A stretch of DNA of 64,000 bases from the NCBI GenBank assembly GCA_034620365.1, contig JAQGEQ010000020.1, positions 806,001 to 870,000 on the forward strand. Reading direction: 5' to 3'. The position numbers were made by a program, and so were the translations under genes. The notes below the pieces were generated by a model. The model was not told where the DNA came from and ran no database searches. It saw only the letters and a list, made by a program, of their open reading frames with translations. Source of the stretch: Pegea sp. RAD2-039. Lineage: Eukaryota > Chordata > Thaliacea > Salpida > Salpidae. Positions 37,367 to 48,927 of the stretch are shown piece by piece. The first letter of the stretch is position 1. The number at the start of each line of letters is the position of its first letter.

Positions 37367-39345
37367 TCAACGGGCCAGTATTCTACTGTAGTGGTGTCCA
37401 GCTTTAAGTAGACAATGGACACATGGGGCAAGCATTGGGGGCGGACCGCAAATCATAATAAATGTTTCACAATCCGGTTCCGGCATATATTGGATCACTG
37501 CATCTTTAGTGACTGTGCCAATTAATCCTTTCCAATCTAACAGATCAGTTGAATTTTTCACTTTTTTATAATCATCAAAAGTTAACTTCAAAAATTTATA
37601 ATAAAAAAGCCAGAAATGATAGAAAATTAACAAATATATAAAACTACAAACACTGATAATAACAGAAAGTTTTAACATGTATGTATAAGGAACAAGTACA
37701 AACTAAAACTGTTTTGAAAAAAATTATATAAAAATAAGATGGACAAACCTGGTGGTGGAGTTTGCAGGATCAGAGCCATTTTAAGGAAGTTGTGTTCTGA
37801 AACAAATTGATTCAACAAATCTTTTGCAATGATATCATCTTCCGCCTACAGATTACAATTGAGAAAAAAATGATAAAAAGAAATTATCTATAATTTCAAC
37901 AAACCTTATTAGCATATAGTAGACTAGTAGGAGGGGCATCATTACCTTCACGATGTAAAGCTCTTAATATAATTAAAATTGGACCAATTCCACTACCACC
38001 CGCTATAAAACCAACCTTCAAAGACACATTTAATATATAAACAAGAAATTGGATAATTGAAGTTACTTTTTTAGCTCTTTTGATAAATACTTCTTCATTT
38101 AGTGGGTAGGTAATTGTAAACATTCCTTTTCCGTTGTAGATTAAAGGACCTGCCGGACCACACACATCAATATAGGATTGCATGCTTAAACTGTCTAAAT
38201 AACCAGTCATCTGTCCTCCTACATACATCTAGTTAAATATAAGAGGAAATTCACTAGTTTAAGAAGAGCTTATTTTGTAGATTATTTTCAATCATTTAAA
38301 AGCTTTTTGGTCATAAAATTTATGCAGGTTAGTTTTGATAGAATCCTAAAAAATCTAAGTATTAGGAAGTTATGATGCAACATCTGGACACATTTTAACT
38401 CTTATAAAAAGTTGCAATTCTTTTTATATTAAAACCTTTATAATAAACTCTATGATTCCATTTTTTTCATCAAATTTGGTCGGCATATATTGTCGAGAAA
38501 TCGTTTTCCCATTTATAATAGCAAGAAATACAACATGTTGACCAACCGGTATTCCATGCTTGTAATTGTTATTAGGTAATTTCAAATAAAATTTCCTGGT
38601 ATATAACAGAAGCATATTTAAAAATTTGACTAGAAGCTTTAGTAAGTTAATTCAAAGCCAACTTCTTAACTAGTAAAGCTTTTTTACAATAAATAATATA
38701 AAGTATGTTTCTAAAACAATTGACGTAGTGCACAAAATGATAATATAAATAAAACTTAAAAGTAAATAATCTTATAATAAAAGATTTATACCAGACATAA
38801 TGATTAAAAAAATATTTTTTTGAAAATGAATTTTGTTATATAATCCTACTTTAATTAATTCTATAATTCAATCTGTGGTATATTTATTGCATTATGATAT
38901 ATGTGATAGTTAAAAGATTACAGAAGATTAATTTGTAAATAAAAAGTTAACCACGTCAATTGTATTTCACTAACCTTACATTAGTAGCACATGTCTCTTT
39001 TTTAACCAATTTCATTTTAACAATTTTGTCAACATCACCAAAATGGAACGCTTTTACTTTCAAATTAGTTGGAAAAAGAAAAGTTAGAAATGATTGATGA
39101 TCAGCAACTGCTTGCTCATCAAAATCTATTAATCCACAACTCTTTAAAAATTCCAAATCATTCTTTAAACATTTTTCACAATATCGATGTCGCCACAAAT
39201 ATCTTAAGCCCATGTATAGGAGGCAACTTGGAATAGCGATTGTAACGAAGTAAGAATTTGAGAAAAGATTCTGACAAAATTCGAAATTGAAATCAGAATT
39301 TTTAGAGAAATTTTTTGCGTTTTGAAACTTTTTTATGGAAAGCAT
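37367..39345 (-). CDS. NADH-cytochrome b5 reductase-like protein, copy 1
   Basis: FAD enzyme that passes electrons from NADH to cytochrome b5 on ER or mitochondrial outer membranes, feeding desaturation and sterol synthesis. Six exons join in phase: 38975-39345, 38436-38595, 38067-38228, 37905-38015, 37749-37845 and 37367-37560, 364 residues. An N-terminal hydrophobic segment (YFVTIAIPSCLLYMGLRYLW) is a membrane anchor. The FAD domain has GIPVGQHV, the RQYMP box (usually RxYTP) and GGQMTGYLDSL. The NADH domain has AGGSGIGPIL (usually GGTGITPML) and ICGPPPM. Apart from the Thr-to-Met change and the Gly for Thr, the cofactor motifs are intact, so I expect an active reductase. The loop between the RxY box and GGQMT is shorter than in vertebrates. 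Its stop lies 117 bp from that of INTS7 on the other strand. The precise CYB5R paralog cannot be named. Confidence 0.85.
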
Positions 39346-41063
39346 TATGGGTAATTATTTCTAAGTTAATCTTAACTAAAGCTTCTTTTCAACATTAATT
39401 TTTTTTTAAATTTACTTTTAATCTTGATAAATTTACTAAATGATTTCAAGCAGACTACTTACTTTTGAGGCTTTAATCTGCATATCAATATTTATACTGT
39501 TTGAAAAGAGAAAATATTGGAGATGAAATACGTCAGACTCAAACTCGCAGTTGGTTCTATATTTTCAAATACTAAATGTTATTCCAAAGTTACTTTTAGC
39601 TTGAAAATAAAACAGCTCAAGTAAAAATTGTCAATTTATTTTTTAAACTTTCAAGTTTAAAAAAACAAAAGTAATTTTCTTAAAATATGAATAAAGAATA
39701 TTTCTTATTTAAAATCTACTTAATAAATTACTTTAAACAATTACGATTTACAAGCCTTTGTTGTAGTGAAATTCCTTCAAAGAATTATTTAAAATCTTTT
39801 TTTAGCATTACTTACAGGTAAATTCTACTCATGAATATACTAAATACTAACTTACCTTATAATGCTTACAAAAAACTACTAGTTATATAACTTTAAACAA
39901 AATAACTTTAAAAGAATTTTAAACCTAGAGAACAATTGTTGGAGACATATAGAATGTGAATGGATATTATAAACTAATATAGTTTTGCTTGTATCAATTA
40001 AAAGATTACTAACTAATCGTTTGCCGGACATTTCCAAATTACTTCCGATGTAATGCTTACAGAACTAATAGAAAATTGACAAGTAATTTGATATTTCTAC
40101 AACAACATCACAGTATTAAAACAAAGAATAGCCAAATAAGAAATGTAAATAAACATTGAGTTATAAATCCTAAATAAAACTGGTGTTGCCAAACATACTT
40201 TTGAAAATAAAAAGAAGGTTTCAAAAAGAATACAAAAAGTTGAATGTACAGTTAAAATTAATTTAAATGATTAAAGTTATCATAACTAATTGGTGTTAAA
40301 ATTTATCTTTAGATAAATTACTATCTAACACAAAGTTTCGAAAAATATTATACGTTCACTTGTTACTTCTATAATTATACCAAAAATTATTTATAAGCAA
40401 TGTAAATAAAATCCAGAAAACAAATTTCAACTTTTTACGAAGAGTCTAAACACTACTTTTCTAAAAGATGCTTTGCTAAATTTGCGATAAGTCCTTAGCA
40501 CCTTAATTCGTCAATTCTAATTCTGTTTGAAGTTGTTTCTCAAGCATTTTTATAGGTAAATTGAATCAAATTGCTTCTTATCAGATTTTTTCTGCGTAGG
40601 GTTCAAACTAAGGTCACTTTTTCTAGAATTTAAGGATTTTACCATACACCTAGAAAGTTTATGAGTATTTTCAGCTTCTAAAAAATGTTAACTACTTTAA
40701 AGCATATTTTTCCGAATTAAATAAGTACTTTTAAAATCAACTAATTTTTGCTTAATTTTTGAGGTACTGCAAATTTTTCAAAGACAATTTATAAGACAAT
40801 GATATCACTTGAAAATTTAAACTCCTCATAAGAAAAATGATGTAAACAACTTATAGAATAAAAAATAAACCTTAAAATTTTTCTTTGAAAACCTAAGTTA
40901 AAAAGAATATGTGTAATAGCAATTGAATATCAGCATCTTAAGTAAATTAAAACTATTATATTCCAGCAACTTATTTTATCAACTACATAAATGTAATTCT
41001 TGCAAATAAACACTCATATGTTAAAGTTTTATATCGCCATTAAAAATCAATCAAAAACTAAAA
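39346..41063. other. Spacer between the two cytochrome b5 reductase copies
   Basis: AT-rich sequence with no exon I can support. It must contain the promoter of copy 1 and the 3' untranslated region of copy 2, both on the minus strand. Confidence 0.45.
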
Positions 41064-43732
41064 TTAAATTGACAAAATACGATTAGGGGTATAATCTGCC
41101 TCTAAAAGAAGTTCAACAATTTCTTCTGAACCAGAAACTATTATATAAGTGTCTACACTTGGAGGAGGTAGATTTTCAGCAATCATCTCTGCATCAATTG
41201 GTCCAACTACACCAGTCCAATCTAAGAAAATAAATAAAGATTAGAGATTGTTTAGGTTGTTCTAATAAAACTATAATATTTATTATTCTCTAAGAGATAA
41301 GTATTTGAAAAAAAGTTATAAGAAAGATATTTGAAGTCTAAGCAATGAAACTGATTGTTTGAATAAATTAAAAAACCGCCAAGAAACTGAAATCAGTGAC
41401 TTATCAGCAAACTAACAATAAGAAGTTGACTAAGAAATTAGTTGCAGAGTTAGATTGAAAGTGACTCTCTTTCATGTCTTTGATCATTAAAGTGTTGTTT
41501 TATCGTTTAGTTCTTAATTTATTAATGTCTACACCATTTCACTACCTCTATAAAAGCAACCAGAATATTTCTCAAAGAAAAAAATTTTGAAATATATTTT
41601 AAACACAGAACCTAAATTTTCTAACAACATTACAAACCTTTCTCTTCAGTAGTGTCCTCGTTTACAGCTAGTTGCATTCTAAAATGATGAGGAGATGTTT
41701 TTGAAAGTGTTTCAAGAAATGGTTCTTCAATAGTATCATACGGAGTCTGCAGATATAATTTGAATAAAAAATCTTTGTGAAAAGTTATTAATAAAGTTAT
41801 ACATGGCTCAGAAAAATGAAATCAAACAAAATAACTAATAAAATTATCAGCGTTTTGCTAAAATTGAATATTTCTATAAACAATTTAAGATGAAAGACTT
41901 AAATATCTCAAAAAATTAAGCTTACAGATGAAGAATAGAGTAAAGTAATTTTAGGGCTTCTAGATCCTTCATTCTTACAGTATCTAATTAAACGAAGCAG
42001 TTTCGAGATTCCGTCTCCGACAGCGATCATTCCTAACTGAAATTTATCGAAATATTCAATTATTAAGTTGTTTAACTGAATAAGTTACACAGTAAGGTTA
42101 ATGAAAGCTGTACATAGTGAATAATACTCCAATAATGTACAACAGCTAACACTGATAAAACGTAAAAGTATCAAAAACGAAACTACTATTTTACAATTTT
42201 GGGTTGTCACTAAATTGACACTACTTTTTAAATCACAAAAAGTATAAGAAACGAAGAAGATATCAGTTTAGAGAAGAAGTCAGGTTCTTAAGATATATGT
42301 AAACACCTCAAACATTTGTTGATTTTATTTCAAACTATAAGATAATTCCACTAGCTAAGATTGAGAAAAATAGAACTAAAAATGAGAAAATAACAAAAAT
42401 ATAATTTATTTCATCTTCGGAAATGCAACTACTAACTTCCTTTGTCCGTTTTGCATATAAGTAGTCACCATTTTCACTCAATAAGCTAAATTGACCTTTC
42501 CCTAGATACTCAAACTTCCCATGAGGTGCAAAAGCTGTAACTACATCACAAGGCTTCATGTTAAAGAAGAGTTGACACATCTTATCTTGAGAATTTTGAT
42601 CTGCTGGATCTTCAACCTTTAAAAATGTTAAAAACTGTTAATCTCTAAAGTTTTGTTTGGTAAACACAGCAGTCAAAATTGTAAATCTATTTGTTTTGAT
42701 AAATAAACCTTAGATATAATTTCTAATCTTCCTAGCTCATCTTCAAGGTTTATAGGACTAAAAGACTTTTGTACTTCCTCCCCTTCAAAGGTAGCAGTTA
42801 TCAAAACTTCTTTTCCAATTGGTATTCCGAGTCTGTGCTCTTTTGAGGGCAGTTCAAAAATAAACTTTCTGCCCAATTAAACAAATTCAGCTAAATGTAA
42901 AGTAATTCAAAAAAACATAATCAATAAATTATTAAATACTGATTTAATTATCATTTTATAACTAAATTTGTAATATAAGTATTACTAACTTAGTGTTTTC
43001 ATTTAGTGTATGTATTTCCAAAACAGACAGTTCAATCTTGTCACCACTGTTAGGAAAAGTTGTTGGTGCATTTTCAATCAGCTTCAAAGTGTTTTTTCGG
43101 GGTTGTTTACCACCCCGAGGCTTACACTCATGCTGGTAACTTCGATAATAATACCAAACTGCAGTAGCTGCTAATAAAGTTGGAACAACTCCAAAGAAAA
43201 AGAATGATTTATGATCTTCACTAACTGGCAGCTGTAGTTAGAGATATAAAATCAATATACTGTTGTGTCTTAACTATACTTTAATAATGTGATAGTTACA
43301 GTTAAAATAGTTGAGTAGAAAACACACATAATAGTTATTTTAATAGAAAAAACTTACTTTAGGTGGAATCCGTAGTCCTGGTTTGTGAAAAGCTCCTCTA
43401 CAGCTAGATTGAAAAGGAAGAAGTTTTGGTAGTTCTTCCTGAACAATAAAAAAATTTTGAGCTACTCTACTTAAAGTAAAAAAAGTAATAATAAAATAAT
43501 TGATACATCATAGCATACTTTTTAAGGTGTTATCAAAAACTTTTAAAGCACGGAAAATAATCTAATTTAACAAATATTTAGCTTGAATTACTATGATAAG
43601 AAATAGCTCATTCAGTATTTATTTTCCTTTTTAATTCATGAGGATACAATTTATCGTTGTAAATATTGATTAAGTGCATTGCAAAAGTAGTAATAACAAA
43701 TAAAATTAACTTACTGGTTTACAAAATGACAT
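41064..43732 (-). CDS. Cytochrome b5 reductase-like protein, copy 2 (probable degenerate enzyme)
   Basis: Paralog of the neighbouring gene. Eight exons join in phase: 43715-43732, 43358-43438, 42990-43231, 42709-42868, 42437-42616, 41926-42036, 41638-41746 and 41064-41221, 352 residues. Exons 4 and 6 have the same lengths (160 and 111 bp) and phases as exons 2 and 4 of copy 1, so the pair arose by duplication. A membrane anchor (FFFFGVVPTLLAATAVWYYY) follows a short N-terminus. The fold is followed throughout (KFIFELP, GIPIGKEV, FEYLGKGQF, MIAVGDGI), but the FAD box is KSFSP instead of RxYTP, the nucleotide box is VGDGISKLL instead of GGxGITPML, and the CGPPPM box with its Cys is SGSEEI. It probably cannot use NADH normally. 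The open frame and intact splicing argue against a simple pseudogene. Confidence 0.78.
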
Positions 43733-46640
43733 CTTTATTATTGAGAGTCTTTATATAAAAAAACAAGAAGAAATCATAAACAAAAACATAAACAAAAATA
43801 TTGTACATATAATACAGTAACTAAGATATTTGAAATTCAAGGTTATCTTATGAGCCCTGACAACAGAGTGTTACTAAACAAAATATAATTAAAAAAAATT
43901 AAACAGTAGCTTATTTCTGAAATTGAATTTTACCTAGCAAAAAATAAAAAAAACTGCTAAATTAAGACTTAAAGATTTTATGAAATTTTACAAATTCCAA
44001 TAAAAAAATTATAGCCATAGCAAAAGTGGTCACAATAAGTACTTTAAGTAAATAAAGACTGCAAAAGTTTCTGACCTAAGTGCGTTTTTATAAAGTTTTT
44101 GCACTTAAAAATGATTTACTCAAGAATTATTGCTTCAAAGACTCTACACTTTGAATTTCATCATATCATTAAAAAGTAACAAATATTTATCAGTAGTGTT
44201 AGTATTTGTGTATTCTGCAGTAAAAAGTAATTGGACGACTAAAACGACTTAGGAAAGTAAGATGGGGCATTCTAAAATATTTCCTATCAATGAAAAAAAA
44301 ACTAAATTTGTATCTCATGTTAATTATTTTGATTGAGGAAATCAAAAAAGATGTTATACATTATTTTCAATCTGATTAGATAATCCTACCATTTATAAGA
44401 GAAATGTTTAGTAATTTTGAATTTAATTATAGAATTCGTAGAAATTATGCTGAAGAATTATTTATGAAGGTTACATTAGAGTTTTATAATCTTAAAAATA
44501 TAAGTGTCATATTTTTTAATTTATCGATTGTAATTTTGTCTTTAGAGACCTTAAAGGTATTCCCTAGATGATTCACAAGCTTTTCGTATCGTACTTTTAG
44601 ATTTATTCTAGATGTATCAAAAGTTTATTTAATTAAAGACGCTTTTTGGCTTTTAACAGTACATCTAAATTCTTATGATAATTTTCGATCGATTAGCTTT
44701 GTAGTTTAAGAAGAACCAACCTTTTGTAATTTAATTATTAATTTATCTTTTCTAACATGTAAGTGCTGTTGAACAAAAACAGCTCATTGCGAGATTAGGT
44801 TTCTTTTAGTTTAGTCATTGTACTAAACTAACTGCATTTTGTACCTTAAATATTATAGTCAATATACTTAATTTTAATTAATTGTTTAATTACTAATTTG
44901 AATAAGATAAATCAAAAACAAAATCTTCAAACTTTCTGATTTTATAATTTTTAAAACTTCACAGTATAATAAGACACAATCTATAGCAAATAAATTTTTT
45001 TAAAAGTAGTTATGATAAGTCATTAGTTAAAACAGGTAGATTTAATATAAGGTATAATTTTTTAGTGATGCTACCTACAACGTAATTTGAATATAAAATA
45101 TTTGAAAATATTATTTACATCTACCATATTTATTTGTTTTATGGTTAAATTTTTGATGTGTTTATTATGCAAACGTTTGAATAAATAATAATAATATTAA
45201 AATAACTCGATTACGATCTAATCACTTAACAACTTCTATAACACTCGGTCAACTAATCTCCTTTTCAATAAGATGGCCGCATTTTCGAATCTTCTCAACT
45301 CTATTCCTAAATTAAAATCTATCATCTCTTTAACAATTTTAGTTGATAGATATTATTCAAGCATTTTAGTAAACAATTGATATAATGCAGCTAGTTTCTT
45401 CATTTTCTTTCTTTATGAATCATGGTAAACTAGTCTTTAAGGCCTTTTTATTATCTTTCTGCATTCATTCTTTTGTTTTCAATATAATGTTTTCTTATTT
45501 ATACTCATGATTTGAATTAAATAAATATATTTATATTAAAAATGATATTTTTTCTTCGTATAGCGTTTTGTTACAAAGTGTAAAATAGTTTTACTGACTT
45601 TCTATTTTATTCACTTTTTTATTGTTTTAAAGCCGCTAAAATGTTGATGTTTTCAATTTTATAATTAATCTATTTTAAACTTATTTTTATTGATACTTCT
45701 GCTAATTTTAGCAATTAATATTTTTGAAAATTGACTTATTATTTAATATTTAATTTTGTAATTAATCATAGATCTCTTGTTATTTAAAGTACGGATCCAT
45801 AGAAGATTTTATTCCAAATTTAAATTTTGTATTATTTTTCAAAAATTAACTTTTTGTTTATTTTAAGTTCAATGATTTTAATAACTTATGTTATCTGTTC
45901 TAATAACTTTTAGTGACAGTAAAAAGATATCTTCGTTTCCTTGTGTTTTCTGCTCGATATATTTTGTTCTTTTTAATTCAAATAATATTTTATTCTATTA
46001 ATTAATCATTCTATTAATTGACTATTTGTATTTCATTTACCTTTTGAAATTTTAGCAAAACAATTTGAACTGTTTTTAACCTTTTTTTAAAACTTAAGTT
46101 TAAGCTTAGACATTTATTTTAAATTGTTTTATCATATAACTTGCAAAGCATGTCATTTATTAGTTTTTGAACTTTTTTTTAAATATCAATAAAACTTTTC
46201 CAAACTTTAGCAATCTAATTTGGCGAATTATAAACTGAGTACCTTCTATAATTTATAAATCTTCAGAGACCTATTTAAATAATCTTTTTTTATTCCTATC
46301 TTTTAATTTTTTACTATTTACCTAATTAATGATATGATTGCTACAGCTTATATAGCTTAAATAAATTAGATTATACTTTTCAAGTTATCAATAATTTGAA
46401 ATTAGTCAAATCTAGTTAAGAAATTATTATTATTAGTATCATTAACTTATTAAACTTGTATCTTTTATTCACAAATGTTAATAATGTCAATTTTATACAA
46501 ATTTTAGTTTTCTTGTTATTTTTTCTACTAAGTTAAACAAGTATATAATAAATGCTCTGTTGAGTTTGATTAAGTTCTTGCTGAAAGTATTTTTAAGGCA
46601 CTGATATATATCTTTCTTGACAGCTATTTATAAAATTTAA
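43733..46640. other. Intergenic, gene-poor
   Basis: About 2.9 kb of extremely AT-rich sequence between the 5' ends of the reductase copy 2 (minus) and the SLC43-like gene (plus). I see no coding stretch, RNA gene or clear repeat. It should contain the promoters of both flanking genes. Confidence 0.45.
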
Positions 46641-48347
46641 ATGAATCGCAAAGAAAGTATTATCAGTATTTTTAGAGTAGCTTTTGCAATCATTGAAAAT
46701 TTAACATGTGGTTGTTTAGTATTTGGGTGGCCATCTCTTGCTTTTATGTTGACTGATAAAGGTATTTTTGGTGAAATGTGCTCTAATGATAGGCTTTTTC
46801 AAATCATAGAGGCTGAAAATAAAATCAATGTTTCATTATCACCTACAATAACAAACAATACTAGTGAATCTGACAAAGAAAACGGATTTTTGCGTACTAT
46901 TGATCCCATTCTACCTGACATAGATAATCAGAATACATTCAATTCATCTATCTTAAAAAAGATAGTGCATCTAAATGGAACTAACATCAACCAAGAGGAA
47001 GCTCTTATTAAAGATGCTAACAGATTTTTGATCAAAAATGAAAGCTTTTTTCCATTTAAAACTAGATATCGATTCTGCTATCCACAGCATGAAATTTTCA
47101 ATTTCATTTTTTCAATGTCAGTTTTTTTCTTTTGTTGCACTCCTTTTATAACTAAACTAATCACTGATATGTTTGAAATCTGGCTTGTGCGGTTATTAGC
47201 ATCATTTTTTATTACTTTAGGAACAATGCTATTTGCTGTTTCTTCAGTAAATAATTTATATGTGATAGTAGCAGCCATTTGCTTTCTTTCTATTGGTGGT
47301 TCTATGATATGGACATTGAATACTAAAATTGTGGAATTATATCCCAATAATAAGCTATTGGTTAGTATCATTTTAAATGCAGCAATATATTTGTCTTCTC
47401 TTGTGTTTCTTTTAATGAGACTTCTTGTTGACGTGTTTGGTTTTGAATTTCAGTATTTATTTCTCTTCTATTTCACTGTACCAGTTTTTATTTTTGTTCG
47501 AACCTTTTTCTTAAACACTCAACCACTGACTTCACTTGTAACTTCATTTTCAGCCATTTCGTCTATCTTTGGAAATATCCAGCAAACACCTTTTACTGTT
47601 AGAAGCAAAACTAGTTTGACTGTCACTGAAAATCTTTTTAAATATAACAAATCATTGATAGATTGTATAAGAGATGAGACTTACTTCTTATTTTTCATCC
47701 ATACTGCTTGCCTTAAATTACGATTATTCTTTTTCTTAGGTTCATTTGTAACATGGTTGCAACGTATTTTACCGTTGCATCAAAGTCACTTTATGGATTA
47801 CTTCACTTATTTATTCTCATTTTGTCAACTTCTAGTTATTTTAATAGTCCCTTTTTACTACTTTTTTATAGTACAGCTGAAAAAGAAGTTTCTTAGGAAG
47901 TATCACAATGAAGCTCTTTCAAGAAGCCAAACTATTACTATCTCTTCTGCTTCAACTAGTTTTTTAGGCTTTATGTTTTCTCTACTAGTGTGTCTGCGTC
48001 TTCCATATGTTCAGTATTTCTCTTTCGTTGTATACCCAATATTTGCAGCTTTCTTAATTTGCAACACAGAATCATCACTTGTATTTTTATATCCTAAAGT
48101 TGATAAAAGTCGAATAGCAAGCTTAACTTTGCTGGCAGTTAGTTTTATCGTATTGCTACAGATACCTTTATTTCGTCTTGGTACAAGGATTTTCGAGAAT
48201 AATCTTACTTCAGTCAATATAATGTTTGTTTTTGTCACTTTTTGTACTTTTATTCATCCTTTGTTTTTATATCTGATGAGTAAAAGACATCAGGAGCTGT
48301 TGAAGTTGTATGTAGCTCAATCAGCTCATAGGTTTGAGTTGCGGTGA
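46641..48347 (+). CDS. SLC43-family amino-acid/nucleobase transporter-like MFS protein
   Basis: A membrane carrier of the major facilitator superfamily resembling SLC43 (LAT3/LAT4/SLC43A3), which moves large neutral amino acids or nucleobases by facilitated diffusion. It is a single uninterrupted frame of 568 residues. TM1 carries FGWPSLAFML, the SLC43 hallmark (FGWPSL). A long, Asn/Ser-rich loop of about 115 residues with several NxS/T sites follows. Then come hydrophobic segments from about 150 to 300, a central charged loop, and further segments to about 555, about twelve in all. NIMFVFVTFCTFIHPLF near the end also matches the family. Identity elsewhere is low, so the substrate is not predicted. 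It is the only multi-hundred-codon gene here without introns. Confidence 0.8.
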   Translation: MNRKESIISIFRVAFAIIENLTCGCLVFGWPSLAFMLTDKGIFGEMCSNDRLFQIIEAENKINVSLSPTITNNTSESDKENGFLRTIDPILPDIDNQNTFNSSILKKIVHLNGTNINQEEALIKDANRFLIKNESFFPFKTRYRFCYPQHEIFNFIFSMSVFFFCCTPFITKLITDMFEIWLVRLLASFFITLGTMLFAVSSVNNLYVIVAAICFLSIGGSMIWTLNTKIVELYPNNKLLVSIILNAAIYLSSLVFLLMRLLVDVFGFEFQYLFLFYFTVPVFIFVRTFFLNTQPLTSLVTSFSAISSIFGNIQQTPFTVRSKTSLTVTENLFKYNKSLIDCIRDETYFLFFIHTACLKLRLFFFLGSFVTWLQRILPLHQSHFMDYFTYLFSFCQLLVILIVPFYYFFIVQLKKKFLRKYHNEALSRSQTITISSASTSFLGFMFSLLVCLRLPYVQYFSFVVYPIFAAFLICNTESSLVFLYPKVDKSRIASLTLLAVSFIVLLQIPLFRLGTRIFENNLTSVNIMFVFVTFCTFIHPLFLYLMSKRHQELLKLYVAQSAHRFELR

Positions 48348-48927
48348 TTCTTGTGACATGAATTTGTTTATCTTTAAAAATGTTTCAATTCAGCAATAAA
48401 ATGTTTATCTTAAGTATGTTTTCTGAACTGCATTACTAAAAATGACCAACAGTTTTTATGAATACTACATTGACGTAAACCAGTTACCTAGCATTATGGA
48501 TAAATACAACGAATTGAAATAACATCCAATTATATTTAAATTTTTCCTAGATATATAAAAATTCATCTTATTTCATTGAGTTAGTTTTTTATTCAAGATC
48601 TACTTATGTTGATAGATGAAATAAGAAAGGAAACCAGCACTCAATTACTAAAATCGTTAAAATAATCAATAAAAGTTTAAATAAACAATTATATTAGTAG
48701 TATTTAAATTTCATATCATCTTAATTTCTACAGAACTTTTCTCGCCAATTTATAAACCATCTAAATCAGTTATAAGGCAACAGGGTACAACAAGATTTGA
48801 TAATTTTGTAATGAGATACAAATTGTTTTGTATATTTTAGCTTCAAGTAACAATTTGTGGTGAATAGTTTGGATGGTTTTAATGTCTCAAATCCATCTAA
48901 GTTTCAAAATAACTAATTTTATTTGTA
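48348..48927. other. Convergent 3' spacer
   Basis: Short AT-rich interval between the stop of the SLC43-like gene on the plus strand and the stop of the alpha2delta gene on the minus strand. Nothing else is recognised. Confidence 0.5.
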
